From a virus, in the IMG/VR virus record IMGVR_UViG_3300029286_002680, positions 1 through 45,006 of that record: DNA of 45,006 nt, one strand, 5' to 3'. A program made the position numbers and the translations under genes. This document shows positions 16,744 to 25,530 of this stretch, in pieces. Every line of letters starts with the position of its first letter. Positions within the stretch are counted from its first letter, which is position 1. The notes under the pieces were generated by a model that worked only from the letters and a program-made list of their open reading frames with translations, was not told the DNA's origin and ran no database searches.

Positions 16744-17650
16744 AATAACAGCAGATGACATATCTGGCATTCTTGGCTTCAAGATAGCTGACTTGCCAGC
16801 AAAAATGGTTGATGATTTTGACTTACGCTATGAGCATCTCACAGACCAAGAGATGAATGACTATCTCATTCGTATTGTAGATGTGCTTACTGGAGACATA
16901 GTCAAGAGTGGCGCTCACCGAATAGATGATTGGGAAAAGGGCTGGGGAGAAAATCTTGATATGTATAAGCAAACCAAAGATATAAACTCTCTTATTCCTA
17001 AGTATCACTGTAAAAACAGACATGTTAGATGGATGGGTAATGTCGTCAATCCAATTACTCCAGCATTTGACTACAAGATACATATATGCTTTATTGACGC
17101 TATCTTGCATCACTACCTAAAGGATGGCTACAGTGGCGTATACGAGTTTGGGTGCGGACCTGGCTACCATTTACTCAGACTACGAGAGGCTCGTCCAGAC
17201 TTGAACCTGACGGGATTGGATTGGACCAAATCTTCTCAGGAGCTTATCGGTGAAATAAGTAAGTCTCTTTCCAAGCCGATAGGTGCTCATAATCTTGACT
17301 TTTTCAAGCCAGATTACAAATTTAATATAGACAGTAACAGCATTGCATATACCATTGCTGCACTTGAGCAGACTGGAAGCAACTATGTTAAGTTTGTTGA
17401 TTATCTATTAGATAAGAAGCCAGCTTTGTGCATCAACATGGAACCAATTGCAGAGCTATTGGACGAGTCAAAGTTGATAGATAATCTCTCTGTCAGATAT
17501 TTCAGAAAGAGAAATTACCTGCACGATTATCTAAAGCATCTTGAATGGCTTGAAAGTATTGGAAAGATTAAGATCATAGACAAGAGAAGAATATGGAGCG
17601 GAAGCTACTTCATTGAAGGCCATTCGCTAGTTGTCTGGAAGCCTTTGTAA
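16733..17650 (+). CDS. SAM-dependent methyltransferase
   Basis: 305 residues. VYEFGCGPGYHLLRL (about 139-153) and LTGLDWTKSS (about 161-170) form the nucleotide-binding half of a class I methyltransferase; the first ~110 residues are a separate helical region. A related FGCGACYHLRN motif is found in the minus-strand protein at 28430-29059, suggesting that the two are distant paralogues. The substrate is unknown but presumably the glycan or an amino-sugar intermediate. Confidence 0.78.
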   Translation: MAYKITADDISGILGFKIADLPAKMVDDFDLRYEHLTDQEMNDYLIRIVDVLTGDIVKSGAHRIDDWEKGWGENLDMYKQTKDINSLIPKYHCKNRHVRWMGNVVNPITPAFDYKIHICFIDAILHHYLKDGYSGVYEFGCGPGYHLLRLREARPDLNLTGLDWTKSSQELIGEISKSLSKPIGAHNLDFFKPDYKFNIDSNSIAYTIAALEQTGSNYVKFVDYLLDKKPALCINMEPIAELLDESKLIDNLSVRYFRKRNYLHDYLKHLEWLESIGKIKIIDKRRIWSGSYFIEGHSLVVWKPL

Positions 17651-17651
17651 A

Positions 17652-18485
17652 ATGCTATTATCAATACTAGTTCCAGGAAAAAATGATGGCTTTCGTTATA
17701 ACGGCGCAAAGACTATAGAATTTAATTTGAACCAAACTTTAGACAATATCCAAGCTTGTAAGGCAAAAGATGTGGAATTGGTTTTATGCGACTGGGGGAG
17801 CGAAAAAAAGATTGTAGAGCATGTAGTAAAGAGAAAACATAAAAACTTTAGATGTGTATATGTTTCACCTGAAATAGCAAAAAAATATAACGGTGAAGCA
17901 AACTATTCTATAGTTCATCCAATAAATACTGCATTTCGCCATAGCAAAGGCAAGTATGTATGTTTTTGGGATTCAGACTGTTTTATTTTGAATGATACTT
18001 TTAAAAAGCTGTATGAATTTGTTAAAAAAATGGATAGTACTCAAGATATGAATTTTTATTGGGCTTCCAGATTTCACGTTCCATTTGAATCATATAATAG
18101 TTTAAACAGTAATAAAGAATTGGTAAAGTTGATTGAAAATGGTGTTCAAGTTTATCATGATAAAATAAAAAGTGGATATGAATTCAGGGGAGCATCAATC
18201 GCTCTTCTTATGAATAGAGAGCTATGGGAAAACAGTACGGGATGGTATGAAGAGCTAAGATATTGGGGCTGGCAGGATATAGAGTTTCATCGTCGCTTAA
18301 TGCAGCGGTACGCCTATGGCGGAGACATTGAAGATTATGGAATGAAGTTCTTCCATCTAATGCAGCCTTCGGTTAAAGATGGAAATAAAAATAATCATCT
18401 AGTTAATCCATCTATTAATGCTAGATTTTTTAAAGCCAACCCACCAAGCTGGGGTTTAGTAAATGAAAAGTTAGAGGTTATATGA
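17652..18485 (+). CDS. Glycosyltransferase family 2/7-like
   Basis: 277 residues from ATG 17652, one base after the previous stop. SILVPGKND at the N-terminus, FWDSDCFIL (about 103-111, the DxD metal site) and, near the C-terminus, RGASIALLMNRELW and LRYWGWQDIEFHRRL (about 205-219), which matches the GT7-C/GT27-like W-G-x-E/Q-D-x-E-x-x-R signature. It would add a sugar residue. The C-terminal signature recurs in divergent form at 32868-33797. Confidence 0.78.
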   Translation: MLLSILVPGKNDGFRYNGAKTIEFNLNQTLDNIQACKAKDVELVLCDWGSEKKIVEHVVKRKHKNFRCVYVSPEIAKKYNGEANYSIVHPINTAFRHSKGKYVCFWDSDCFILNDTFKKLYEFVKKMDSTQDMNFYWASRFHVPFESYNSLNSNKELVKLIENGVQVYHDKIKSGYEFRGASIALLMNRELWENSTGWYEELRYWGWQDIEFHRRLMQRYAYGGDIEDYGMKFFHLMQPSVKDGNKNNHLVNPSINARFFKANPPSWGLVNEKLEVI

Positions 18486-18489
18486 ATCT

Positions 18490-19251
18490 ATGAGTCTTGA
18501 AATAAACTACATTGGTAGATTAGGAAATAATATTCTTCAATACTTGATGGGTCAATATCTGTCACATAAATTTAATTTACAATTTAACACAGAGCTAGAG
18601 TCTAATGATGATTTCATAGTCCACAAAACATCTGGCTCCAAAAATTATTCATGTAAAGTTGAAGTAAATGACAGCAACATATTTGACATTATTAATACTG
18701 AAAATATAAAACATGGAATACATTTAAATGGTTATTTTCACGACAGAAAAATATTTGAGAACAAACATATTATTAATTTCTATAAAAGTAGAATAATATT
18801 CAAACCACTTAATGGTGTTTCTGATCTTTTTGCGCATGTTAGACTCGGAGATATAGATAATAGGCATAATTTACCATATGAATATTATCATGAACAAATT
18901 GAAAAAGTACCATATGAAAAATGTACTATTTCAACTGATAGTCCTGACCATGATATAGTAAAGAAGCTAATGAGTAATTTTAAAAATTGTAATATTCTTG
19001 GAGATTGCAGTCCTAGCCATGCGCTTAGGTACGGCGCAAATTGCAATAATCTAGTTCTTAGTCCCGGTACTTTTAGTTTTTGCATAGCATTTTTTTCTCT
19101 TTGCGATCCAGACGTGTATTGTATAGATAATATAATTTTAAAAGAAAAATTTAATAGAGAAAGTTGGGATGGAGGCGTTTTTACGGCCTTCATTGGTCGA
19201 GAAAAATTTAACTTTTACAACAGATCATTATTAGAGGCTATTATTAAATGA
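18490..19251 (+). CDS. GT11-like fucosyltransferase (divergent)
   Basis: 253 residues. N-terminal GRLGNNILQYLMGQYL (about 8-23), FAHVRLGD (about 114-121) and LVLSPGTFSFCIAFFS (about 193-208) correspond to the three GT11 motifs (G-x-L-G-N-x-x-F-Q, H-x-R-x-G-D, S-x-S-T-F-S-W-W). GT11 enzymes are alpha-1,2-fucosyl or -colitosyl transferases. Motifs are degenerate compared with the clear GT11 at 20155-20931. It overlaps the Fcl-like gene by 4 bases, which supports a GDP-6-deoxyhexose donor. Confidence 0.68.
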   Translation: MSLEINYIGRLGNNILQYLMGQYLSHKFNLQFNTELESNDDFIVHKTSGSKNYSCKVEVNDSNIFDIINTENIKHGIHLNGYFHDRKIFENKHIINFYKSRIIFKPLNGVSDLFAHVRLGDIDNRHNLPYEYYHEQIEKVPYEKCTISTDSPDHDIVKKLMSNFKNCNILGDCSPSHALRYGANCNNLVLSPGTFSFCIAFFSLCDPDVYCIDNIILKEKFNRESWDGGVFTAFIGREKFNFYNRSLLEAIIK

Positions 19252-20153
19252 GTACACTTATAACGGGTGGTCGTGGTCTTTTGGGTTCCGCAATGACATT
19301 TGGACTTAAGCCATCAAGACAAGAATTAGATGTTCTTGATAGCATTAAACTTGAAGAATATATCATTAACAATAAAGTAGATTCGGTTATTCATGCTGCA
19401 GCAAAAGTCGGTGGAGTAAAAGCGAATGCTGATTTTGTTTATGATTACTTCTCTGATAATTTATCTATGAGTATGAATGTAATGAATATGTGCAAAAAAT
19501 ACAGATTCAAGAAGGCAATATTCGTTCTTTCAACCTGCATATTTCCATCTGCGGCTCCATTGCCATTAGAGGTGGAGTCTTTGCATCAGGGAGAGCCTCA
19601 TTACACCAACTTTGGATATGCATATGCAAAGAGAATGCTTGATGTCGGAGCAAGGGCTCTTAAGCAGCAACATGGAGTTGACAGCTCATGCATAATAGCT
19701 TGTAATTTATATGGAGAAAATGATAACTATAGTTTGAATAATGGTCATGTAATACCAAGTTTAATCCATAAATGTTGGATTGCAAAAAATACAAATACCA
19801 CGATGGAAGTATGGGGGTCTGGAAGGGCAGAGCGAGAGTTCATATATGTAAAAGACCTTGCTAAAATTATTGATCTATCATTTCATGATGATTCTAAAAA
19901 TTTTGACACCATGATAGTATCTCCTGATAGTACGTATGCGATTGAAGAAATAGTATACGAAATAGTAAAGCAAATGAAATTTGATGGAAATGTATATTTT
20001 GATAAATCAAAACCTGAAGGCATATTGAAGAAAAACTCTTGTAATAAAAAATTCAAGTCTTTATACCCAGATTTTAAATTTACTTCTCTAGATGAGGGCT
20101 TGAGTAGTACTATAGAATACTTCATTAAGCATTATACAGAAGTAAGAAAGTAA
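19248..20153 (+). CDS. fcl: GDP-L-fucose synthase-like epimerase/reductase
   Basis: 301 residues, close to the ~310-320 of GDP-fucose synthase (Fcl/WcaG). ITGGRGLLGSA (about 5-15), HAAAKVGGVKAN (about 49-60), FVLSTCIFP (about 91-99) and the catalytic YAYAKRM (about 126-132) are all diagnostic; NLYGENDNY follows. Family members convert GDP-4-keto-6-deoxymannose to GDP-fucose with NADPH. The substrate-maker Gmd lies at 42214-43224. The homologue at 22063-22995 could be either Fcl or ColC; which gene does which is not resolved. Ends one base from the convergent GT11 gene. Confidence 0.85.
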   Translation: MSTLITGGRGLLGSAMTFGLKPSRQELDVLDSIKLEEYIINNKVDSVIHAAAKVGGVKANADFVYDYFSDNLSMSMNVMNMCKKYRFKKAIFVLSTCIFPSAAPLPLEVESLHQGEPHYTNFGYAYAKRMLDVGARALKQQHGVDSSCIIACNLYGENDNYSLNNGHVIPSLIHKCWIAKNTNTTMEVWGSGRAEREFIYVKDLAKIIDLSFHDDSKNFDTMIVSPDSTYAIEEIVYEIVKQMKFDGNVYFDKSKPEGILKKNSCNKKFKSLYPDFKFTSLDEGLSSTIEYFIKHYTEVRK

Positions 20154-20154
20154 G

Positions 20155-20931
20155 TTAAATGACTGACCACTCTGGTGGGAAAAGATCTTTCGTGCAGTCT
20201 GCAAGTGTTGGGTGTGATTCTTTATATGGCCATTTATTTCCAAACCAATTTTGTGGTCTGAATACTTTTTTAGGTTTGCCTAAATAAGCTCCCCACCAAC
20301 TGAACGTACTATTTGCCATAATTACATTATCGCAATTAGACATAAGAAGCATTGAATGATACGCTGGTGCTGTTACAAAAATATAATCTGGACCTTCAAA
20401 TTGAGCTTTACACCATTGAATATCATCTGAAAATACTAAAATCTTGTTTCTATTCGGTATTTTATTTATGCAACTAAGATAATATTCATGAGTCATTTTT
20501 GGGTATACATCAGGATGTTTTAAATAGTCTCCCCTTCGAATATGTATTGCGACAAGATTTTCTTGTCCTATTAAACCTTCATATTTAAAATTATCTATTC
20601 CATTTAATTCTTCATAGATATATTTTTTGAAAGAAAATGCTTTCTTGACTTCTTCCAATGCGTTAGAGAAATATTTTGGAGATTGAAAATAGCCATGAAG
20701 ATGAGTATGCGGCTTTAATTTAAAAAACTTTTCGTAAAAACTAAATGTTTTCTCTTCAAATAAATGCTTTGATTTTTCGTTAAGTTTTTTTACGCCTATT
20801 AATTCAAATCCTTTAACTTCATCATCTCCAACGTATCCACATTCAACCCCATGGCGTTTTGCAAGAGCAATGGCTGATGCAATTTGAAATAGATTATTGC
20901 CAGTATGTCCTTTTAATTGTACAGATATCAT
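20155..20931 (-). CDS. Glycosyltransferase family 11 (fucosyl/colitosyl transferase)
   Basis: 258 residues. All GT11 motifs are intact: KGHTGNNLFQIASAIALA (7-24), AIHIRRGDYLKHPDVY (about 133-148) and IMANSTFSWWGAYLG (about 204-218). GT11 members add L-fucose, or colitose in Escherichia coli O55 (WbgN), in alpha-1,2 linkage. It overlaps the ColD-like gene by 4 bases and is followed by no further gene on this strand, so it is the last cistron of the long minus-strand run. The neighbour makes a colitosyl transferase at least as plausible as a fucosyl one. Confidence 0.9.
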   Translation of the reverse strand: MISVQLKGHTGNNLFQIASAIALAKRHGVECGYVGDDEVKGFELIGVKKLNEKSKHLFEEKTFSFYEKFFKLKPHTHLHGYFQSPKYFSNALEEVKKAFSFKKYIYEELNGIDNFKYEGLIGQENLVAIHIRRGDYLKHPDVYPKMTHEYYLSCINKIPNRNKILVFSDDIQWCKAQFEGPDYIFVTAPAYHSMLLMSNCDNVIMANSTFSWWGAYLGKPKKVFRPQNWFGNKWPYKESHPTLADCTKDLFPPEWSVI

Positions 20932-22082
20932 AATGCATTCAAAATAGAAGTCAGTTTTCTTACGTCTTGTTCATTGATGGTTTCGTTGTTACCAACATAA
21001 AATGAATTATTGTGTATAAAGTTTGCATTTTTACAAGCATCAGGCATGGGGAATATAAAAGTATCAGTTTTCTCCAACATTGGATGCTTTAATAAATTGC
21101 CAGCTATTAGTGGTCTATTCTCAATTTGATTGGCATCCAGTGCATTTTTTACATCTATTGGTTTTACACTTTTACATATAATGGGGAATGCATATAAACT
21201 AGTTCCATCTGTGACAAAATCAGAGTAATATTTTTCTCTGTCTATTGAAGCAACAAATGTTTTAAAGTTCTTGTTTCTTATGTGTATAGATTTTTCAAGT
21301 CTGTCTATTTGCTCTATGCCAAGAACTGCTTGAAGATCAGTATTTCTGACGTTATATCCTGAGCATAAAAAAGTAAATCTTTGGTCAACGCCTTCTTGTT
21401 TGTATTTTTCGCGCTTTTCTTCTGGTAACTCCCTAAGCAGTCCGTGCGATCTCAAAAGCAATAGACGCTCGTAAAATTCATCATCATTTGTGCATATCAT
21501 TCCACCCTCTATTGTGGTCATATGATGTCCATAGAAAAATGAAAATGTTGAGGCCTTACCAACTGTGCCTATTTTATTTCCATTCCATACAGTGCCGTGT
21601 GACTCACAGCAATCCTCAAATATTATCACTCCATTTTCAGAACACAATTTTATAAGTTCTTCAGAAAGAGCAGATAAACCAAGTACATGTGTTAAAAAAA
21701 TATACTTAATATCATGCAGTTTTATATAATTACTTACATCTTCTATGCTGGGTCCTAAATTTTTTAAGTCTATATCTGTTAGAAAAATGCCACCCTTTTT
21801 TTGAAGTTGAATAATAGGGGCTATATTTGTAGACCATGTGCAACTTTGAGCAGCCCAACTTCCATGCCCATATAGATCATGCGCAGCTTGTACAAGTATT
21901 AAATTAGCAGATGAGCCAGAATTGACAAAAACGCTATGCTTTACGCCAAGCCATTTTGACCACTTGTTTTCAAATTCTTTAACTTTTGCGCCATAAGTAA
22001 GCCTTGCATCACTCATCAAGAATTCACACATCTTTGTCCTATCAGAGTGACTTATAGCCCCGTCATGCATTAATTTCCACAT
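20928..22082 (-). CDS. ColD-like GDP-4-keto-6-deoxymannose 3-dehydratase (DegT/DnrJ fold)
   Basis: 384 residues (ColD is 388), started at ATG 22082 with GGAGA 7 bases upstream. The fold is DegT/DnrJ/EryC1 (VNSGSSANL at 53-61, IIFEDCCESHG at 153-163). The PLP-lysine position of aminotransferases is occupied by histidine in SFFYGHHMTTIEGG (181-194; His186), as in ColD, where this histidine replaces lysine and the enzyme is a dehydratase rather than an aminotransferase. GYNVRNTDLQAVLGIEQ and ENRPLIAGNLLKH also follow ColD. RfbH-type 3-dehydratases share the histidine but are longer and bind an Fe-S cluster. A 3,6-dideoxyhexose product such as colitose is inferred. Confidence 0.78.
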   Translation of the reverse strand: MWKLMHDGAISHSDRTKMCEFLMSDARLTYGAKVKEFENKWSKWLGVKHSVFVNSGSSANLILVQAAHDLYGHGSWAAQSCTWSTNIAPIIQLQKKGGIFLTDIDLKNLGPSIEDVSNYIKLHDIKYIFLTHVLGLSALSEELIKLCSENGVIIFEDCCESHGTVWNGNKIGTVGKASTFSFFYGHHMTTIEGGMICTNDDEFYERLLLLRSHGLLRELPEEKREKYKQEGVDQRFTFLCSGYNVRNTDLQAVLGIEQIDRLEKSIHIRNKNFKTFVASIDREKYYSDFVTDGTSLYAFPIICKSVKPIDVKNALDANQIENRPLIAGNLLKHPMLEKTDTFIFPMPDACKNANFIHNNSFYVGNNETINEQDVRKLTSILNAL

Positions 22083-22995
22083 TTTTTGTCTCCATCAATT
22101 TTTTACATACTTGCCTTACTCCACTTTCAAGAGAAGTAAAATTAAAATATCCAGTTATATTTATTAATTTATCAGAAGATACATCTTTTCTAAAAATACC
22201 ATCTAAATTGCCGTTATATCTTATATCTCCTTGAAACTCTATTATATTTTTGACTATATTGGCTATTTGAGATATAGTTAAATTTTCTGGTATTGCTGCG
22301 TTGTAATCTCCTTGTAAATTAAGCTCATGTGCTTTGATAAGTATTTTTGCAGCATCACCTGCGTACATGAATTGCCTCATTGGTTTTCCTGTTCCCCAAA
22401 GTTCTACTTCTGGAAGATTTTTTAATTTGGCATTATAAAACTTCTTTATTAAAGCAGTTACTAAATGACTTTTTACATCATTGTGAAACTCATCATATTC
22501 TCCATAAAGATTGCAGAAATAAAGAGTGCAATATTTTAATCCATACTGTTTGTGTGCTGCTTGTAGCATTTGCCCTGCAAATCTTTTAGAATATGCGTAA
22601 GAGTCATTGGTTGGCTCTGGCTCTCCATCATTAACCATATCCTCTGTCATTGGATAAGACCTGGCTTCTTTTGGATACACACATGTACTAGAAGAGAATA
22701 TAATTGGTATATTTTTTTTAACGCAATAATTTATTACATTAGTATTCATTGTATTATTGATATGGATAAAATCGTATGGACTTTCTGTGTTCCACTTAAT
22801 CCCACCAACTCTTGCAGCAAGATGGAATATTTTATCTGGAGCATATAGGTCAAGCGTCTTTTCAACTTCTGCTTGATCGCACAAATTAACGTCTTTGGAG
22901 GATAGATACGTAAATTCTGGTTTTATATCTTTTAAACTTCGACCCAAAAGTCCACTTCCTCCGGTTATAAGTATTTTTTGATTTGTTTTATTCAT
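22063..22995 (-). CDS. GDP-fucose/GDP-colitose synthase-like epimerase/reductase
   Basis: 310 residues. ITGGSGLLGRS (10-20), LAARVGGIKWN (about 58-68), SSSTCVYPKEA (about 100-110) and catalytic YAYSKRFAGQ (about 133-142) are Fcl-family motifs. It directly precedes the ColD-like gene (20-base overlap), the relation of ColC to ColD in colitose gene clusters, so it may be GDP-L-colitose synthase. It could equally be the fucose synthase, with the 19248 gene as ColC. AAAGAGAAAACC before the ATG serves as a weak ribosome binding site. Confidence 0.8.
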   Translation of the reverse strand: MNKTNQKILITGGSGLLGRSLKDIKPEFTYLSSKDVNLCDQAEVEKTLDLYAPDKIFHLAARVGGIKWNTESPYDFIHINNTMNTNVINYCVKKNIPIIFSSSTCVYPKEARSYPMTEDMVNDGEPEPTNDSYAYSKRFAGQMLQAAHKQYGLKYCTLYFCNLYGEYDEFHNDVKSHLVTALIKKFYNAKLKNLPEVELWGTGKPMRQFMYAGDAAKILIKAHELNLQGDYNAAIPENLTISQIANIVKNIIEFQGDIRYNGNLDGIFRKDVSSDKLINITGYFNFTSLESGVRQVCKKLMETKNVEINA

Positions 22996-23013
22996 GGTTT
23001 TCTCTTTTTAAGT

Positions 23014-23751
23014 TTATTCTTTTACGTAAAGCCTATCTGATATAATATCTTTTATTAAAGAATATCCCATTCCGGTAAGCATATTGTGTATGTCCTTATC
23101 AGCACTAAATGATCCAAGCCATCCTCTTTTTTCACCTTTATTGATAATGGTTTCTAAAAATATCATTTTAGGCTTTATGCTTCCCATGCCGTTCAAAACA
23201 TACCATTCTGCTCCTTCTACATCTATATGGGCTACATCTACTTCATCTATTTTATTTTCCTTGCAAAATGAATCAATAGATATACATTTGACTGTAATCG
23301 GATCTTGCTCTTGCTTTATATGGGGATATATTGATTTATATAAATCCGTATGCTTAAGTAGTGATCCTTGACCAAGTGCTTGTCCATCTACGAATGATTG
23401 ATAAAATTGACTTTCTCCATTATGATCTGAAACTGCTAATGGAATAAAATTTACATCAAATTTTTTAATGTATTTTTCTATTAAATTTATTCTTGCAGGG
23501 TCGCCTTCGAAAGAATATACATTAGCTTCAGGAAATTTATGCTTAAGCCTTATTGCATCTCCACCGTCATAAGAGCCTATATCTAATATAACTTTTGGAT
23601 TTATATTACATTCTTTTATCCAATTTGTATTAAAGCTGCTATGCAATATTTCATGATCTTGCATGCTTGCTAATTTTAAGGCTTCATGTAAATCGTGGTC
23701 GAATGCTTCGCCGTCTTTTATTTGTGGTGATATAGTATATTCATATCTCAT
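23014..23751 (-). CDS. FkbM-family methyltransferase
   Basis: 245 residues. VILDIGSYDGGDAIRL (about 54-69), YSFEGDPARINLIEKYI (about 78-94), and VDVAHIDVEGAEWYVLNG (about 171-188) are the motifs of FkbM methyltransferases, which methylate hydroxyl groups of sugars or polyketides. The ATGA overlap with the upstream cyclase gene means translational coupling. The substrate is not visible. Confidence 0.85.
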   Translation of the reverse strand: MRYEYTISPQIKDGEAFDHDLHEALKLASMQDHEILHSSFNTNWIKECNINPKVILDIGSYDGGDAIRLKHKFPEANVYSFEGDPARINLIEKYIKKFDVNFIPLAVSDHNGESQFYQSFVDGQALGQGSLLKHTDLYKSIYPHIKQEQDPITVKCISIDSFCKENKIDEVDVAHIDVEGAEWYVLNGMGSIKPKMIFLETIINKGEKRGWLGSFSADKDIHNMLTGMGYSLIKDIISDRLYVKE

Positions 23752-24812
23752 AATTTATCTTTCTCAATCGAAGAGAACCATTCGTCTATGACATTATGCA
23801 TATCTTGATTTTTATTGATCATATGCACGAACATATCTCCAGCTTTCTTTGTCAATATGAAGCCATAGTGTGTGCTTGTATTCTTTTTATCTTTGGCTAA
23901 AAACGATGTGATTAAGTTGGAGTCTATCGATTTAATAGGACATACTTTGTATATATTTCTTAGCGTTTTATTATATCTTATATAGTCTGCTTCTGACAAA
24001 AACCCAAGTTTCATTGATGTAAAATTAGCAACATCCATTCCATAGGCAACTGCTATACCGTGTGGTATCGCATAGTCCATCATAGACTCTATTGCATGCC
24101 CAAATGAATGTCCATAATTTAGAAGTTTTCTTTCTTTCTTTTCAAATTCATCTATCTCAATAAACTTCTTTTTTATCATAAGAGATCTCTTGACTATGTT
24201 TATCTTGCTTGCATTATTCATGTTGTCCATAAAGAACTTTAGATCATCTTCTCCAGAAACCAAAAAGTAGTGCAACATCTCCCCCATTCCAGAGAGTATT
24301 TCTGTAGTTGAGAGAGATTTCTCGAATTCTGGATATATAAACACTTTTTCTGGTGGGTAGAAGTTTCCGATTTGATTTTTATACGATTCAAAATTAATAG
24401 AAGTTTTTGACCCTATGCAGCTATCTCCTTGAGACAGTAGTGTAGTTGGTACGTAGCTCCATTTTATTCCCCTAAACAATATAGAAGCGGAGAACGATAC
24501 AACGTCCTGTACAATACCTCCCCCTATTGCCACTAAGTGAGTATCCTTTGTTATACCGCAGTCCAGGAGCTTTCTCATTACACCCTCGACTCCACGATAC
24601 GATTTTGTTGTCTCGGAACTTGTGATGAAGATTGCCTTATGACCGTAAGTATTTATCAGTCCATTTAAAAAATCGTCAACTACGAATATAATATTACTTA
24701 AAGACTCTGATACATTAAGCCTTTCTACCAATCGATCTATTGACAGGTCTTCATTTAAAAAATCAACATCATATTTCTTTATTTTAGATTCAATACTTAG
24801 TCTTTCATACAC
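23748..24812 (-). CDS. Dehydroquinate-synthase-like sugar-phosphate cyclase
   Basis: 354 residues from GTG 24812, which has GGAGG 8 bases upstream; ATG 24827 is an in-frame alternative without a ribosome binding site. NAD site AIGGGIVQDVVSF (about 95-107), SYVPTTLL (about 119-126) and SCIGSKTSIN (131-140). All three zinc ligands of the family appear: Glu in GMGEMLHYF, His in NYGHSFGHAIE and His in IPHGIAVAYGM. It belongs to the cyclase superfamily that includes AroB and sedoheptulose-7-phosphate cyclases (valiolone-type). Neighbours are sugar genes and no shikimate gene is present, so a C7 sugar phosphate substrate is more likely than DAHP. Activity unproven. Confidence 0.82.
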   Translation of the reverse strand: MYERLSIESKIKKYDVDFLNEDLSIDRLVERLNVSESLSNIIFVVDDFLNGLINTYGHKAIFITSSETTKSYRGVEGVMRKLLDCGITKDTHLVAIGGGIVQDVVSFSASILFRGIKWSYVPTTLLSQGDSCIGSKTSINFESYKNQIGNFYPPEKVFIYPEFEKSLSTTEILSGMGEMLHYFLVSGEDDLKFFMDNMNNASKINIVKRSLMIKKKFIEIDEFEKKERKLLNYGHSFGHAIESMMDYAIPHGIAVAYGMDVANFTSMKLGFLSEADYIRYNKTLRNIYKVCPIKSIDSNLITSFLAKDKKNTSTHYGFILTKKAGDMFVHMINKNQDMHNVIDEWFSSIEKDKL

Positions 24813-25521
24813 AGGAGAACCCTCCATCAACTATAAGGTTGTGTCCTGTTATATATGTATTGTCTGGCGAGCTAAGGAATGCAACTGCTTTTGCTATCTC
24901 ATCTGTCGTTGCTAGTCTTTGCATCGGAATGTCATTTCTTATCTTAGCGATTCCATCTTCTCCTAGCATCCTCTGAGTTAATTCTGTCATAGTGAAACCT
25001 GGAGAAACGCAATTTACCATGATATTCCATGGAGCCAGTTCTACTGCTATAGTCTTGGTCATTCCTATGAGAGCGGACTTTGTCATTGTGTAAAGAGACC
25101 TGCCAGATTTTGTTTTTGTTCCCCATATAGAAGCTATGTTAACTATATGTCCCTTACGTTTTTCTTTCATCTTTTCAGATACTATCTTAATAGTCTCAAA
25201 TGCAGATCTTAGATTAGTGTCCATAAGTAATTCATACTCATCATTAGTATAATCGCTAAATGGTTTAACAATATTAGTGCCTACATTGTTAATACATATA
25301 TCTATTCCAGTACGTTCTATCTTTTCAGTTAACAGTTTTTTGTATTCTTCTACAGAACCGCTATCAGAGAAATCAACTGGTATGTACATGTCGCTATCAT
25401 CATTTGCTGATCTGCCAGTACATATAACACTAGCACCATGGTTTCTCATGGCGCTAGCTATTGATAGCCCTATTCCCCTAGTCGATCCAGTCACTAAGGC
25501 GACCTTTCCATGTAGTGTCAC
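24805..25521 (-). CDS. Short-chain dehydrogenase/reductase (classical, FabG-like)
   Basis: 238 residues from GTG 25521, supported by AAGGA 6 bases upstream. GSTRGIG (12-18) cofactor site, INNVG (about 82-86), catalytic Ser in VNIASIWG (about 131-138) and YTMTK (about 147-151), and C-terminal ITGHNLIVDGGF. Lies between the cyclase and the SIS isomerase, where a ketone reduction or alcohol oxidation on the cyclised product would fit. The substrate is inferred only. Confidence 0.88.
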   Translation of the reverse strand: MTLHGKVALVTGSTRGIGLSIASAMRNHGASVICTGRSANDDSDMYIPVDFSDSGSVEEYKKLLTEKIERTGIDICINNVGTNIVKPFSDYTNDEYELLMDTNLRSAFETIKIVSEKMKEKRKGHIVNIASIWGTKTKSGRSLYTMTKSALIGMTKTIAVELAPWNIMVNCVSPGFTMTELTQRMLGEDGIAKIRNDIPMQRLATTDEIAKAVAFLSSPDNTYITGHNLIVDGGFSCV

Positions 25522-25530
25522 ATTTTATCC

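Noticed and set aside
20928-22082. Ordinary DegT-type sugar aminotransferase
   Set aside because: The PLP-binding lysine is replaced by histidine in the ColD pattern.
22380-22848. Plus-strand open frames opposite the Fcl/ColC-like gene
   Set aside because: Shadows of a well-supported minus-strand gene, with no ribosome binding sites and no recognisable protein features.
23748-24812. Shikimate-pathway AroB (3-dehydroquinate synthase)
   Set aside because: The fold is the same, but no other shikimate gene is present and all neighbours are sugar enzymes; a sugar-phosphate cyclase is more likely, though this is not proven.
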